NCBI RefSeq assembly: GCF_035582795.1
Contig: NC_134368.1
Coordinates: 16,908,001 to 16,972,000 of the forward strand
DNA from: Mycteria americana
Taxonomy: Eukaryota > Chordata > Aves > Ciconiiformes > Ciconiidae
Length of the DNA: 64,000 nt
Direction of reading: 5' to 3'
This document shows positions 23,191 to 36,400 of the stretch, piece by piece; the stretch's first letter is position 1, and every line of letters begins with the position of its first letter. Both the position numbers and the translations under genes were made by a program. The notes below the pieces were generated by a model. The model worked only from the letters and a program-made list of their open reading frames with translations. It was not told the DNA's origin and did no database searches.

Positions 23191-26100
23191 GGACTATCTG
23201 TGCGTGGAAAACAATTTTTTTCCAACCAACCTGCAACCCAGCAATTGGTTTTCTCGAGAAGATTTGCACGATTTGCCCTCCAAGGCCTCCTGAGCGGCTT
23301 GCACAGAAACAAAGGCTCTGATTGATGCATGTAACGGAGAACGTGCTGCCCTTTCTGTACCACGCACAGAGTCTGGCCTTGCCTTGCAATCAGGCAAGTT
23401 ACTCACCTGCTTTCTAGCTGTGGATTTTGCAGGAGGAGAAGGCTGGGAAAGTCTCAAAACCAGCCGAGTAAGACCTCAGCCCTGCTGGGAAAAGGCTGGC
23501 TCCCTTATTGGCAAAACAGCAACGCTTCCAAGGAGTTCAGCAGCACCAGGATCTTTACCTCTCGCTTGTAATGATTCTGGCCCCTAACAGATTATTGGAA
23601 TATGCTGGAAGTTTTTCTCATTATATTTCAGTATATTCATCCTTGCCAGATCCCAACCGGCCCAAGACATGGTATTCGAGCTGTTGGGCACGCATAGAGC
23701 AAATACTGGCCCAGTGGATATGTTGCACTTTGGCTGCACACCATCTCTCTCCCCTGGTCAATGAAAATTGAAGAGCTGGTGCAGATGGACTGTTTCAAGT
23801 CTGATGCCCTTGAGCGAAAGCAAAAGTAATTGGACTTCCTTTCCTTTTTTAAAAGCTGCCAGTCACTTTCCCATTCTTTCTTTTTTTACAGAAGGAAAGA
23901 GGTGATAAAAGCTGAGAAAATTTGAGAAAGGTGCAAAAAGAGGGAGAATGAGATCAGGAAAGAATGCCCTGTATTCACTGGTGTCTTTGAACATTCCCAT
24001 TATCTCAAGAAATCATATGGACAAATCCCAGAGAAGAATTAGGTGAACTTACTTAGAAAAGTGAAGTGAAAAAAATACATTTTGTTATTTTCTTAAAGGG
24101 AGACCTCTATGAAGGAACGGAAGAATTTTCCTTCTCTGCCTCATAGAGTGCCTCAGTACAACACATCCCCGCATCCAGTACTGTGGTAGCGTTTGCTTGT
24201 CTTTGTGTTCACTTGTGATGGATTATTCCATTTTGGATTATTGCCATTGTGGTATATAATCATAGTAGCAAATATTATCCAATTGTACTTTAAGTACTTA
24301 GTACTTACACCCTGATCCTATTGCTGTTTTCAGAAGCAAAACTTCCTCAATTCTGAAAATACAATAAAATTGTATGAACATCTATTACGAAGTTATAATA
24401 GTAACTGGACAGTGTTTTGTTCATGCAAGAAAAATGAAGCTAGCAATTTGTCTGTAACAGTAAAGCTTTGTGAATATGTTATATGGCACAGCTGCCTTTG
24501 TCCTTTCTTGGCTACACTTGGAGAGGCTCCTTTGTCTGTTAGCTCCAGGCTAAGGCAAACTAATGTATACCTGCAAAGCTTGACTGCAGGGCAAAAATCT
24601 GAAGCCTTTTTATGAAAAAAAGTCAGATAAAAAATCATAGATGTCTTAACAGTGGAAAAAACCAACCTCTGTTTTTTTTAAATGCAGAACACTTTCCCTT
24701 TCTTATATGTTTATTTCAAAACAGAAGAAAACTTTGCTTTATGCTTCTTTCTAAATTGAGGCTTTCATGCTGTTCCTCCTTTTCTTTTTCTTCTCTTTTT
24801 TTCAGTGGGGAAAGAGGGAAAGAAAATATATGAGACACTGAAAGCTGAGAACAAAAATGGGTTTGATTTTTGAAAACAGAAAAGTAACAAAACTAGATTA
24901 AGCAAAATGAAAGTCTTCAAGGGGGTAGCACCCTGCTGTGAAGAGATGCGGTCATATAGGAAATAAAAGGCATAAATTGCAACAGAGAATTTCAGGTTAT
25001 AAAAAATGTTTTAAAGGTAATCAGCAACAAGGTTAGGTGACATGGGGGATTGCCATGGCTAGAGACCTGTAGGCTCTGGTCAGACATCACATATTTGGAG
25101 TAACCTGGAACAACCTGCCTGCTGAATGAGCCAGTCTTTGCCTCCTCCCAAGACAGTGGCTACCAGGCAGCTGACTTCCAGAGGTGCCGGTGCCAGACCT
25201 TCATAGAGAAATGAACTAATTACGACCTCCAGCCCCTCTTTGGCAGTCCCACCACACCTGCCGCTGCAGGGAGCGGGGAAGGGGAAGGGTACAGCCTCCC
25301 AGTGCCTCCCCTGGGCTCAGCAGCCCTTCGTGCGTATCCCCGGTGGCTTCTCTCTACCGCTTTCATGCCCAGGCTCTGTCACCCAGCCCTCCTCTGATCC
25401 AGAAAAGGAGCTCACCAGGAGCGTGCCCAGGAGTGTGGGAGTCCCATTTTACTTTGATTAAAGCTTCCCCAAAAGGATATTTCCTGTGCTTCAGGGCTGA
25501 AGAGAGTTCTAAGTTCAAAATTAGTTGAAAGAAGTTTTATCATGAGTTTAATTTTTTTTTAAGTGGCCTTATATTGCCTATTTACTTAGCCTGAAAAATC
25601 CTGGCTGAATAGAGTTAAATAAGCACTGTATTACCGAGCAATTCTTAGCTCTTGTTTATATAAAAAGCGCAGAGTGAACCTCTCATTGTCTGAAAGGATA
25701 GTCACATTCCAGATCTCTGCTTGCTTTGGGCAACAAGGCAGGAATGACTATTTGATTTTAACATTTTTAAATTTATATACTGGAACTGGTGCTGGAGTAT
25801 CATGAATGCAATCACCGAACATTTTTCTCTTATGTATTCCTCTTTATTCATTCATCTTAATATATGTTGACTTATATAAATCATTGCCTAGCATGTGTGA
25901 CGTTACAATAAAATCTAGAAAAGGAAGGGACATCATTAGAGGGTTAAGTTGTTCAGCTGACAATAAGACCGATAGCTTTGATATGCCTCTGTTATTCTCA
26001 ATTACATCCTCAGTACATGCACAGAGGCACAGCCAGTGCCTGTGCTGTCTGGCTGTGTGATCAGCAAAGGAACCGTGTTTAAAGATATGACTCAGTCTTG

Positions 26101-29100
26101 GTCCATTCATGTGGCTCACTAGTAAGGGAGGGCCCAAATTATGCTGAAGTACAAGGTAGAGCTTTTTATACTTTAGCTCTATTCCCACTGGCTGATTAAG
26201 CCAGGTAAGAGCTGCACTTTGTGTGTGGCTTAGCTGGAGCCATGTATAAACACTGTCCTTCCATGCGGAAAAGCCCCAAACGGAGCTCGCCATGACTGCA
26301 GCAGGAACGTAACCTACAAACTGAACTCATGACTGACGGAAAGGTTTCTATTTCCCCAGTGGAAGTCATATTTACTTTCAATGTATTTGGTGACATTAGA
26401 GATCAGGGCTTTCAGACAGCTTTTCTACATTACAGAGTATCTTAGCTTGCTGATAAGAGATGCTGATGGTGAGGACAAAGATGCACACCCACAGTACACC
26501 TGCGTCTTACATTCACTGTTAACTCTCAGCAGATTTATGTTAGTACCTGTGAATGTTTAATAAATAAAAGCTAAGCTAAGCTAACAGCAAGCACAGGGGT
26601 GACATTATAGCCACCAGTCCCAGCAAAGTACCTCTAATAATTTTTCAGTACTTGCTTTTCACCTCTACTTTCTAGTCTGTGTCTGCTTTACCCATCATAT
26701 CCTGCACAGCGTAAGTTTTTTACGTTGTACTAATAAAGATCTAGATCTCAGTGCTAGCAGGGATCAGTAAACTAACCCAGTCTGTCCTCCTGCGTAGTCT
26801 GCGTCATTGGTTGCCTCTCTTGTCGTTTCTACATCACATCACACTGAGGTTGCAAGTTTCACAAGCGGTGGTTGTGAGATGTTGAAAAAAGTAGTACATC
26901 AAAAAGCCAGTACCATCTCCTGCCACTGCTCCCACTTTGCCTTTCAAGTGCCAGGATATCTTGCTGCCAACCCAAAACAAATACACAAAATAAACAATAA
27001 AACCTCATTGTTGGTGATGCTTTCTTTTTTTTTTTCTATGAAGGTTTTTTAAATAATCTTCACATAAGCTGTTTCCAACGTGGGAAAACTGAGCTGCCCT
27101 GACCTAGACTGTATCTCTAGAAAGCAGCAGAGGAAGAATTTCCACAATGCTGAGGCCACAGAGAAACAAGGGGCCTGTGATTATAAGAGGATTTACATTA
27201 ATAATAATTAATATTGTGATATCTTCCTTGGAGGTAGATACCCACTGGGTGTCACACCAGCCCAGCAGGAATCCAGCACAGTGCTTGGGGAAGCAGCCAG
27301 ACTAACCAGGTGCCTGGTGAGATGTCTAAGCTGGACAAACAACCCTTCAAAGTCTGTTTTAACACCTAACTTGGTGTGAAAGGAGATGCCTTGTCCTGTT
27401 CAGGGGCCACAGACACGAAGCTTACCTTGGAATTAAAAGCCTAAGCATTTCTTTTTGACAAACATTGTATGAGACGGTGGTACACATATGCCCCTAACAT
27501 CCATTTCCTCAATATGTTATGGAGTGGAACAGTCATCTGGAACGTGGACAGTGAGACCCAGTCCCTAGCTCCCACTTCAGCAAGTAGGACATGTCACGGG
27601 ATGTGAAATATCTACAGGAGAGAAAGTAGTACCCACCTTTGGATACCCTACAGCCTTGCCTTCCCAAGACATGTGGGTTCAAGTCCCCCCATGCTCTAAC
27701 CACAGCATAAAAAAAGCCTTCTTTCTTTGTGTCTTTGGAAGAAAGGCCAACGAAAGTCCATCCTCGGTGAAACCTAAGCAGAGGATAGATATCATCTTCC
27801 AGCACTACATGCTTGTCCTTGAGGAGCTAATCCCAGATGTTTCCTACAGACCAGCGCTGTCAGCTTCCAGGACAGCGTGCTCAGCTTTGTGGATCGCATC
27901 TGAGGATCTAGGTCTGCTAATACAGGAAGCTTTGATGCTTCATTTGGATTCCTAACTTCTTCAGGGAGCCAGCTGGCTTAAATTCAGATGTTTCAACATT
28001 AGATCCAGTTTAATCTTTGAGCACAACCCAACCTTTACATCAGTTTTAGAAATGGGGCTTCAGTTCCTAAAGAACCCTGAAAAATCTTGTCCCATGTCAG
28101 AATTTAAAGCATCCCACTAGGGGAGAACCCATCGCACCCCTGCAAGTCATTTCACTGTTAAACTACCTGCACTGCTGAGAACCAGCACAGCACATCATAG
28201 CTAGACTAAATTTGTCTGGCTTCAGCTTTCAAAAACTGCCTGATCTCTTCTTGGTACATGGTAGATGGCAAGGATCCCTGACTAGTTGGATAATCCATGC
28301 TTCCTGCAAGAAGCCACCTTGTTTTGTCACTAGGAAAAGATAAATCTCACAAATTAGTTCACTGTCCATTTATACACCAATTACTTGATACAGAGGTACC
28401 ATAAATGCATGTGAGAGCTAATGGAGCACCTGGATGATCAACTTACGTGTACCCAAATCCATGGTACAATGGAAGGGTGATTCCACATCCCCCTCTCTGC
28501 CACATGGCTATCTTCTTTGTGCGGGCAGCAGTATTTGCACAGCCCCACCAACAGCTGGTTTAGTAAACTGATCACATTAAAAACTAATCTGCAGTTTTGT
28601 TTTGTAGAGGAAATTTCAGGCTTCCTGGTCCAGCAGTCTGTGACTGTGCAACTCAACACTGGCATGGAGGAAAGCACTGGCCAAGGGACAGAAGAAGAGG
28701 GGAGGTGAAAGGTGCTTTGCAGTCGCAGCCTGACCATGAAACCCCACCCTAGGCTAATTAATTGCACAGTCAGTGCCAAAAATCTATTCCTGCCCTACTA
28801 AGTTACGGCCATTTCAAACCATATTTTTCTTCCCTAGTTGTTTGGCAAGAGTGTTATGTTCCTAGCTTTAAATACAGCTATCTGGGAACTCCCAGAGAGA
28901 CATTTATTTTTATTATGTTTTTCTTTTGGACTTTATTCACAAAGCCAGCAAGGATAAGAGCTAAAAAGCTGAGATTTGGAAGAGGAAGGGGATTTAAATC
29001 AGAAATAGCCTTTCAAGGAATTTTGGTGAAACATCAGAACCTGGAAACAAAGACTAGAATGTAGATAGAATTTCCTCGGTGTTTAAACTTACATGTTTTA

Positions 29101-32100
29101 GTAGAAAAAAAACAGCCTGCTTGAAACAGGCCCAGGATTTTTGAGAAGCTGATGGAAGTAATGGAGTGTGACGTACATAGCTGGGACAAGGAATCTACTG
29201 GAAGAAGCGAGCACGGTGTCTTTAAGAAGTTGCCAAAACCTGCAGAAGGCTGACATGGGCAATTTCCTCTGAACTGAAGCTACAAGCAAATGAATATATG
29301 GAAGGCTGTTGAAGTCGTGAAGGTAAGAGTCTTCTGAGCGGTATATGAAATGACCGAGCAGGCAACGTTGAGCATAGCTAAGTTATCACGAGCTTGGAGT
29401 AAGCGTATGCTATATCAATGTGCAGTCACTTTTGTTCAGATGGTCACATTAAATCTTAAAATGAAAACATTTCACATGGAATGACTTTAATGGGAAGAGA
29501 ACAAAAATCTACCAGTTAAACTCACTCTTTACAATATAAACAGGTACAGCTTCAAGGAAATCAAACGCTGCTTTGGAAGAACATGTAGAAGTCACTCAGT
29601 GTATCCCAGCTTCAGGGCAGCAATTCTCTTCAGACCAGTGACTCTCAGCATCACAAAGGTCCCACCACCTCTTCCAAAAGCAAGGAGTGACAAAAGTCTG
29701 TGGTGGCAAATGATCTTTTCCCAATGCAGAACTTGATACAGGTATCAGACTTCGACCACTTTTAGTGTTGACACAAAAGCCTGTATTGGACTTGCATCAT
29801 AGTGGACGTCTGTTGGTAGTCACTATGACCAGGAACACTTGCTGTTCTTGGTTGCCAAGTTTTACGTGACAAATTTTTACTGATTTTCTGGACAGCTGAA
29901 GGCAGCTCAAGACAGTATGCAGCCTCTGAGGGATCAGGGCCAGAGGTTGTTCTGTACACAGGATGCTCTCAGAACATAGGCTGAGAGAGAAGAAACAGTG
30001 GACGTATGTGTTTGGGATGGATGTCACAGACTTAAAAAAAACCAAAACAGCTGAGAAGTAGATATGTTATTAGAGAAGCTGTTGGAATAGAAAATTCAGG
30101 CATTCAGAGATCTGCCAGCATCAGCAAAAACTTTGTCCCAGCGGCTGAGTGCACCTACTGACTTTGGATCAGGTTCTAGAGGGAAATTTCACTAGTTGCA
30201 AGACTTACAAGCTTGCCAGACCCCATCAAAAATGAAAACTGCAAATGAACTTTTACTGATGACCCTTTAGTTGGTTTAAAAAAAACACCACCACAAAAAC
30301 CCCAAACAACCAAAATCCATTTGTGTGATTTACAAATCTATATAGTAGATAACCTCATAGTATTTTAGGTTGAAGACAGTAAGCACATGTAAATAAGCTT
30401 TAAGTAGAGTGCATAGAAAATATGAAGAGATACTGACAACTAGCCAACAGTCAGCTGGTTAAAACAGGCAGCTGAGGTATGGTAAGCAGGACTCAAGTTC
30501 TTCGTCTGTAAAACTCAGCGGGGGAGTTGAACTCCATCTTCCACCAGGATATCTTGGTTCACTCAATATTTTAATATGCAGAGAAAGGAAGCAGTTCCAA
30601 GAGAAGGAACTGGAAGAAAAACCAGTCACTATAACATAAAAAAATAGCCAAGTGGTTTAGAAATTTATTTGGGTTGCAGGGTAGCCATGTTCTTGCACTA
30701 AAGGTGGCAACAAACTGCCTCAAGCAAATCTCTCCATGAAACTTTCAGGACATCCTGTGCTCAGGAAGGGCTCTGGGAGAGTGTATGAAAGACATGGAAA
30801 CTGTAAACATTCAATGCCCAAGTTATGCTTAAATACAGAAGACCACTACTGTAACTGTAAAGTATAATAGTAATTTAGACGACAGGCACTTGAAACTACC
30901 AAGCAAAGAAAAAATAATTCCAAACATGGATTGACAGTCATGTGGCCTGGCAGAAATGTCTAGTTTGTTGACAAGGAACAAGAAGCTGGTGTTCTCATAC
31001 ATCACACAGTGAGTGAAGTGTGCATAAGTTAAAAGTTTTGGAATTGGTACTTTTTTCCCCTCCCTTTAAGTAAAAGTGGCTCTCTTGCTGAAAGATAGTT
31101 GCTTTAATGCCTTCATATTATGGAATAATTTAATGAGTGATCAAAGATACATTCCATAGACAAGAGGATTTTCCTAAGTGTTATTCCTAAATGTTATCCA
31201 TTGCTAAGGGGAAGACAGTAGAAGACCTTCTAGGAGGTGAGATCCAAGAGACTGTCATTGATCTTCAGGGTTGTATTTCTCTACTGAGATCATTAGAGAA
31301 CAGACAGTCAAGAGGATCTCACACAAGTAGGAGCTTTGTCAATCATTATAACCCATCAGAAGAGATGTGCTTGTGAAATAGGCAAATATAAACCATGCTG
31401 TGGCAGGAGAGGTACTACCAGCAGAGAGAGAGAGAAGAATAAATGATAATAACGTACAGTGCCATGGGGGGGCTTCCTTAGGAAGCTCCTGAGCAATCTT
31501 ACTACTGAATTCAGGTGTAAGGAAACAAAACTGGAACAGATGCAGGGAAGGACTCCAAATGTGACCAGAAGTCTAGAAAGCACTGACTGAAAAACAAACA
31601 GTTCAGCTTGTTTAGCCTTACAGGACAAAGGGTGAGAAGAAATCTACAATTTTGTCTACGCATACTGCAGGCGGCAAAGGGGAAAAAAAAGGAAAAAAAA
31701 AAAAAGGAAAAGATTCAACTTATCCTACAACTGCATATGAAGAAGTGCACAAACATTAGTGTTAGTAATATACAGGTATATATCAGCAGTGTGTTAGCAA
31801 GGTATGTATTAGTATGGCAGCAGAGTTAAGGTAGAAATCAAAAGGAGTTGGATTTCAGAGCAAAGAGGTTTTCTTTTTTTAGACTCAAGTTTGCTTAGGA
31901 AAAAAGTTATGCGTGCACCTGCTTTTATAGTGTACTAAGCCGGGTAAACGGTTAGGTCCTTTCCCTACTGTTTATATACCTAAAATAAAGCACCTGTAAA
32001 CATTTAAAGACACTAATCAGGTAAAGCTTATAGATATGACTCCAACCAAATACATTTGTAAAAACAAGTTCCACAGCAATACAATTAAAGAATAAAATAT

Positions 32101-32466
32101 GGCAACTCAGGTTTTTGGCAAACATTTTATAATTTTTATATAAAAATCTCAGTAAGAAACCAAGCAGAGTATCTGACGGAAACATCTGCCTTACAACAAG
32201 TTCAAAAAAACCCTCACAAAAGAAAAAGAGAAAAAAAGAAAAAAAAAGTAAAATTCCAACCCCCCAGAATCCTTTTTAATTATAAACCAGAATATCAACA
32301 AAACACTTAAAATAATCTCAGATTGTTTGGCAACTCACATCATAACAAGAGACACATTTGATCATAAGAAAAAGTTAACTTTATATACAATTTCACTTGA
32401 ACATTTGCTCTTACCAGAGTTAATATACATTAAAAAAAGATTCTGGCAATAATACCAGGCTCTATT
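23191..32466. other. Intergenic desert between NKX3-2 domain and BOD1L1 3' end
   Basis: AT-rich unique sequence. Only short open frames occur, without domain similarity. There are simple A-rich tracts (for example near 31680-31710 and 32220-32250) and a CTAAG pentamer repeated at about 26570-26582. The part closest to 32466 may be distal BOD1L1 3' UTR if a downstream poly(A) site is used. No mobile element is recognised. Confidence 0.5.
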
Positions 32467-33386
32467 TTTATTACCTGTGTATAAAATGTAACATAAAATG
32501 CTGAAGCTCTATAGTTACGAGAAGTAACATCTGATTTCAATGGGTCCCTCTTTGTTGAAAAAGACAAATACCGAAAGAACAGGTGTTTAGTTGCAAAATA
32601 AAACTGTTTCATTTCAGGATAGTGTTGGCTGACTGAATAAATCTAACCTAATACTATTTATTTCTTGTGGTTGGTAGTAAATTCACAAGTGAAAATATAA
32701 TCTAGTAAGATTACATTTCAAATTTTATACTTTGTCACAAATGTGAACAGGAAGGAGCCAAGCCCCTTTCACTATGCTAAACTACTTTAATGCATGCGAG
32801 AAAAATACTTTACCAACTGTCTGAGCATATTTTAGAGAACTTCAGGTTTTAGACAGCCCTGGGGGAGCGGAGGGGAAGTTTCCTACTGACATCTGCATAG
32901 AATGTAAAATATATAATTAAAAAAAACCTAAGGTATATACTAAAGTTTACAGACCAATGCTTTCCATATAATAAATAAAATGTCCATCATTGATTAGATT
33001 CATACACAGAGTAAAATACAACCTATTTTTACAAGTTTATATACAAAGTGTATTAGTAGGCCCAGGGGTGCCTCATGGGTTGGAAGCATCTGCATTAGCA
33101 TGTCACATTGGGAAACCCCAACTTTCCAAGTCAGTGATAAAATATATAACTACTTTGTTTTTCATTCAGATACAAAGTAAACTTATTTTTCATCTGAAAT
33201 AAATGTACATAATATTCTGTATAAACAATACTTTATAAAGCTGTTTAAAATGTAACTTAAGAGTACTGCATTGATTAACTTAGAGCTCTGAAACAAGCAC
33301 GTGCAAATCCCTTTGCTTTAAAAAAAATAGAAGCACAGATGTTTTTTTCTTTTGACTCTTCCATGAACAGTACTATCTGGTAAAGA
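32467..33386 (-). other. BOD1L1: Probable BOD1L1 3' untranslated region
   Basis: AT-rich sequence directly after the BOD1L1 stop. Two canonical AATAAA signals on the minus strand lie at 32657-32662 and 32467-32472, about 725 and 915 nt after the stop. An ATTAAA near 32275-32280 is a third candidate. Which one is used cannot be decided here. Confidence 0.55.
32657..32662 (-). terminator. AATAAA polyadenylation signal, first after BOD1L1 stop
   Basis: First canonical AATAAA on the minus strand downstream of the stop codon. A second follows at 32467-32472. Confidence 0.45.
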
Positions 33387-33495
33387 TTATCGTTTTGCTT
33401 TCTTTACTGGTGTCTCCTCTGTTTTCTGCTGGCCTTTTCTCCGTACCACTGTTGGGCTGTCTTCCCTTTTACGTTTGGTAGACTGCACCTTTAAC
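33387..33495 (-). CDS. BOD1L1: BOD1L1 last coding exon and stop
   Basis: 109 nt ending in TAA (33387-33389). Encodes [20 protein letters not shown] and a tail ending ETPVKKAKR, a basic C-terminus that probably acts as a nuclear localisation signal. Confidence 0.94.
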
Positions 33496-36400
33496 CTGAA
33501 AAGCATTATTAATAATTATTTTAACAACAATAGGACCTGTAAAACAAAAATGGTGGTCAGGCACAATCCTGCTTAGAGGATGGAACTTAATTGTCCATCT
33601 CTGATGAATTATCAGGATATTTTATTTAAAAGGTTACTACTAAAACATTATGTATCAGCACAGACCATAGGGAGACCCTGCACACTCCCATCACGTCTTA
33701 GCAGGATACTGCATACTAATTCTGTATGTTGCAGAGTGCTCCAGATGTAGAGTTTGGGGCTAGAGCTCTCCTCCTTCCTCCTCTTTCTTTTGGGAAGACT
33801 TGTGGATTTTATAACAATGTAATGAACTACATTATCTTGGCAGCCAGTCACAAGCGTTGGTTTGGGGCCGGTCTTCATATCTTTATCAATGATCTGGATG
33901 AGGGGATTGAGTGCACCCTCAGTAAGTGTGCAGATGACACCAAGTTGTGTGGGAGTGTCGATCTGCTTGAGGGTAGGCAGGCTCTGCAGAGGGACCTGGA
34001 CAGGCTGGATCAATGGGCTGAGGCCAGTTGTATGAGGTTCAACAAGGCTAAGGGCAAGGTCCTGCATTTGGGCCACAACAACCCCATGCAACGCTACAGG
34101 CTTGGAGAAGAGTGGCTGGAAACCTGCTGGTGGAAAAGGACCTGGGGGTGTTGGTTGACAGGCGGCTGAACATGAGCCGGCACTGTGCCCAGGTGGCCAA
34201 GAAAGCCAACAGCATCTTGGCTTGTATCAAAAATGGCGTGGCTAGCAGGACTAGGGAAGTGATTGTGCCCCTGTACTCGGCACTGGTGAGGCCGCACCTC
34301 GAATCCTGTGTTCAGTTTTGGGCCCCCCACTACAACAGAGACATTGAGGTGCTGGAGCGTGTCCAGAGAAGGGCAACGAAGCTGGTGAAGGGTCTGGAGC
34401 AGAAGTCTTATGAGGAGCGGCTGAGGGAACTGGGGTTATTTAGCCTGGAGAAAAGGAGGCTTGGGGGAGACCTTATTGCTCTCTGCAACTACCTGAAAGG
34501 AGGCTGTAGAGAGGTGGGGGTCAGTCTTTTCTCCCAAGTAACTAGTGATAGGACAAGAGGAAATGGCCTCAAGTTGCATCAGGAGAGGTTTCGATTGGAC
34601 ATTAGGAAAAAATTCTTTACTGAAAGGGTGGTCAAGCGTTGGAACAGGCTGCCCAGCGCGGTGGTGGAGTCACCATCCCTGGAGGAGTTAAAAAAACATG
34701 TAGATGTGGCACTTCAGGACATGATTTAGTAGGCATGGAGGTGTTGGGTTGACGGCTGGACTAGATGATCTTAGAGGTCTTTTCCAACCTTAATGATTCT
34801 ATGATCTTGTACTCTGTCTCACAAAGACAGAAGAATAGCAACAGTGGCTTAAATCTTGCATACACAAGAGGGAGTAAAGGGCACACATCATGTACCCTTA
34901 CCTTTATTGAAGCATCTGTATATAAGCCTACCACATTTCAGCTGCAATCAATTATAAGTGTGGCTTAAACTCTTGGCCATTCATAACCATGCTAAGTAAT
35001 TAACATGAGGTGAACTGTGACAGCTGATCAGTGCATGATACACGTTCCTGAGGTTCAGTTTGAAGACACTGCCACATTCCAGAGTGGATGACAACTAAAT
35101 GTATTTGGCATATAACCAATTTTACAGGTGAACTACAAGATGAATAGCATACAACCTCATACAATATTACTCCCTTGGGATTTTACACTGTGATCTCAAC
35201 TTTAAAAACTAAAAAGTGTACCAGGGAAGGAGGGAAAGGGAAATATTTTCAAAACTTGATATAAGGACTCTCAGAGTTTCTCCTCTTTTATCAGCTGATC
35301 TTAGAAAGATCTTTGAAGCATTAGAATCATGCCATCATATGTTGCTTTAACCTGAACTACAGCTGCTCTTCCCTCCATTCAGGAAAGAATCACAGCTCAA
35401 GTTAAAATACTGCATAACAGCATTTTCAGATTCTCCCAAGAGGTTTCTGAGGAAGGAAAGAAAAAAATTCTAGTCTTCCAAACATTAAAGAAAGGAAGAA
35501 AAAGAAAAAACATAAACAGAAGAAAATCCTTTAAAAGCTTTTATATATCACAAGAGAACAGAACAGAGCAAAGCTAGACTGCTGTTCAGATTTTGAAGCA
35601 GTATATTACATATAAGGAAAGGATCAATGTAGTGGCTTCCAAAACAAATAACAGAACTGGATTAAATTTTAATACTTACTGTGTCAATGGAGGAGATTTA
35701 TTAATTTTTGTATCACTTGGAGATCTTTTTTTTGCTGCTAGGTTCTGTCGTTTTCTAGGAGAAACTGAACTTGGACTGCTGCCTTTAGAAGTTGCACGTG
35801 TGGTTGGCTTGCTGGGCTGCTTTCTGTAATACAAGAGAATGATGAATGTATATATAACAAAATACTTTTACCAAGTCACTTTCTTCTTGGATTCCAAGTG
35901 CAGAAAATTAAGACTGCACAGTATTTGCAACAAGTAAATCAAAGCTGCCAAAAGAAACAGTGAAAAAAAACCTTTTGCATGCTTCGACACACAAACTGCA
36001 ATGCCAACCTGTGTATTTTCATATCAAATGTAGAATCAAAAGGCTACTTTACTGACAATATTTAGTAGTTAACTAAATAAAAATCCTAGTTCCACATCTC
36101 CAACAATTTTGGTACATAAGTGTCCATGTTTTAAAAAAAAGTTTGGTGTACCAGCAAAAAAACCAAACCAAACCAAACAAAAAACCAAAAGAAGGAAAGG
36201 CGAACAGGCTGCAGAAGAAAAGAGAATTTGCTTATCCAGTGTAAAGAAAGAACTCGTATTAGCTTCAGTATCCACCAGTTCAGAAACATGAAAAACTGGG
36301 TCCGGGTGATCAACTTCATAGTTTGGAAAACAGGTTACTTAAGTCAGAAAAATGGATAATCCAGCAATGCTGAAGATGAAGAAGCAGCCCCTTCCACAGA

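Larger units (their letters stand above)
33496..35679 (-). other. BOD1L1 last intron (2,184 bp) with CR1 insertion
   Basis: GT-AG intron. About 950 bp of it is the plus-strand CR1 copy described separately; the rest is unique AT-rich sequence. Confidence 0.9.

Noticed and set aside
28105-28118. Possible CTCF site (CCACTAGGGGAG)
   Set aside because: The invariant GGC part of the core is broken, unlike the site at 23170.
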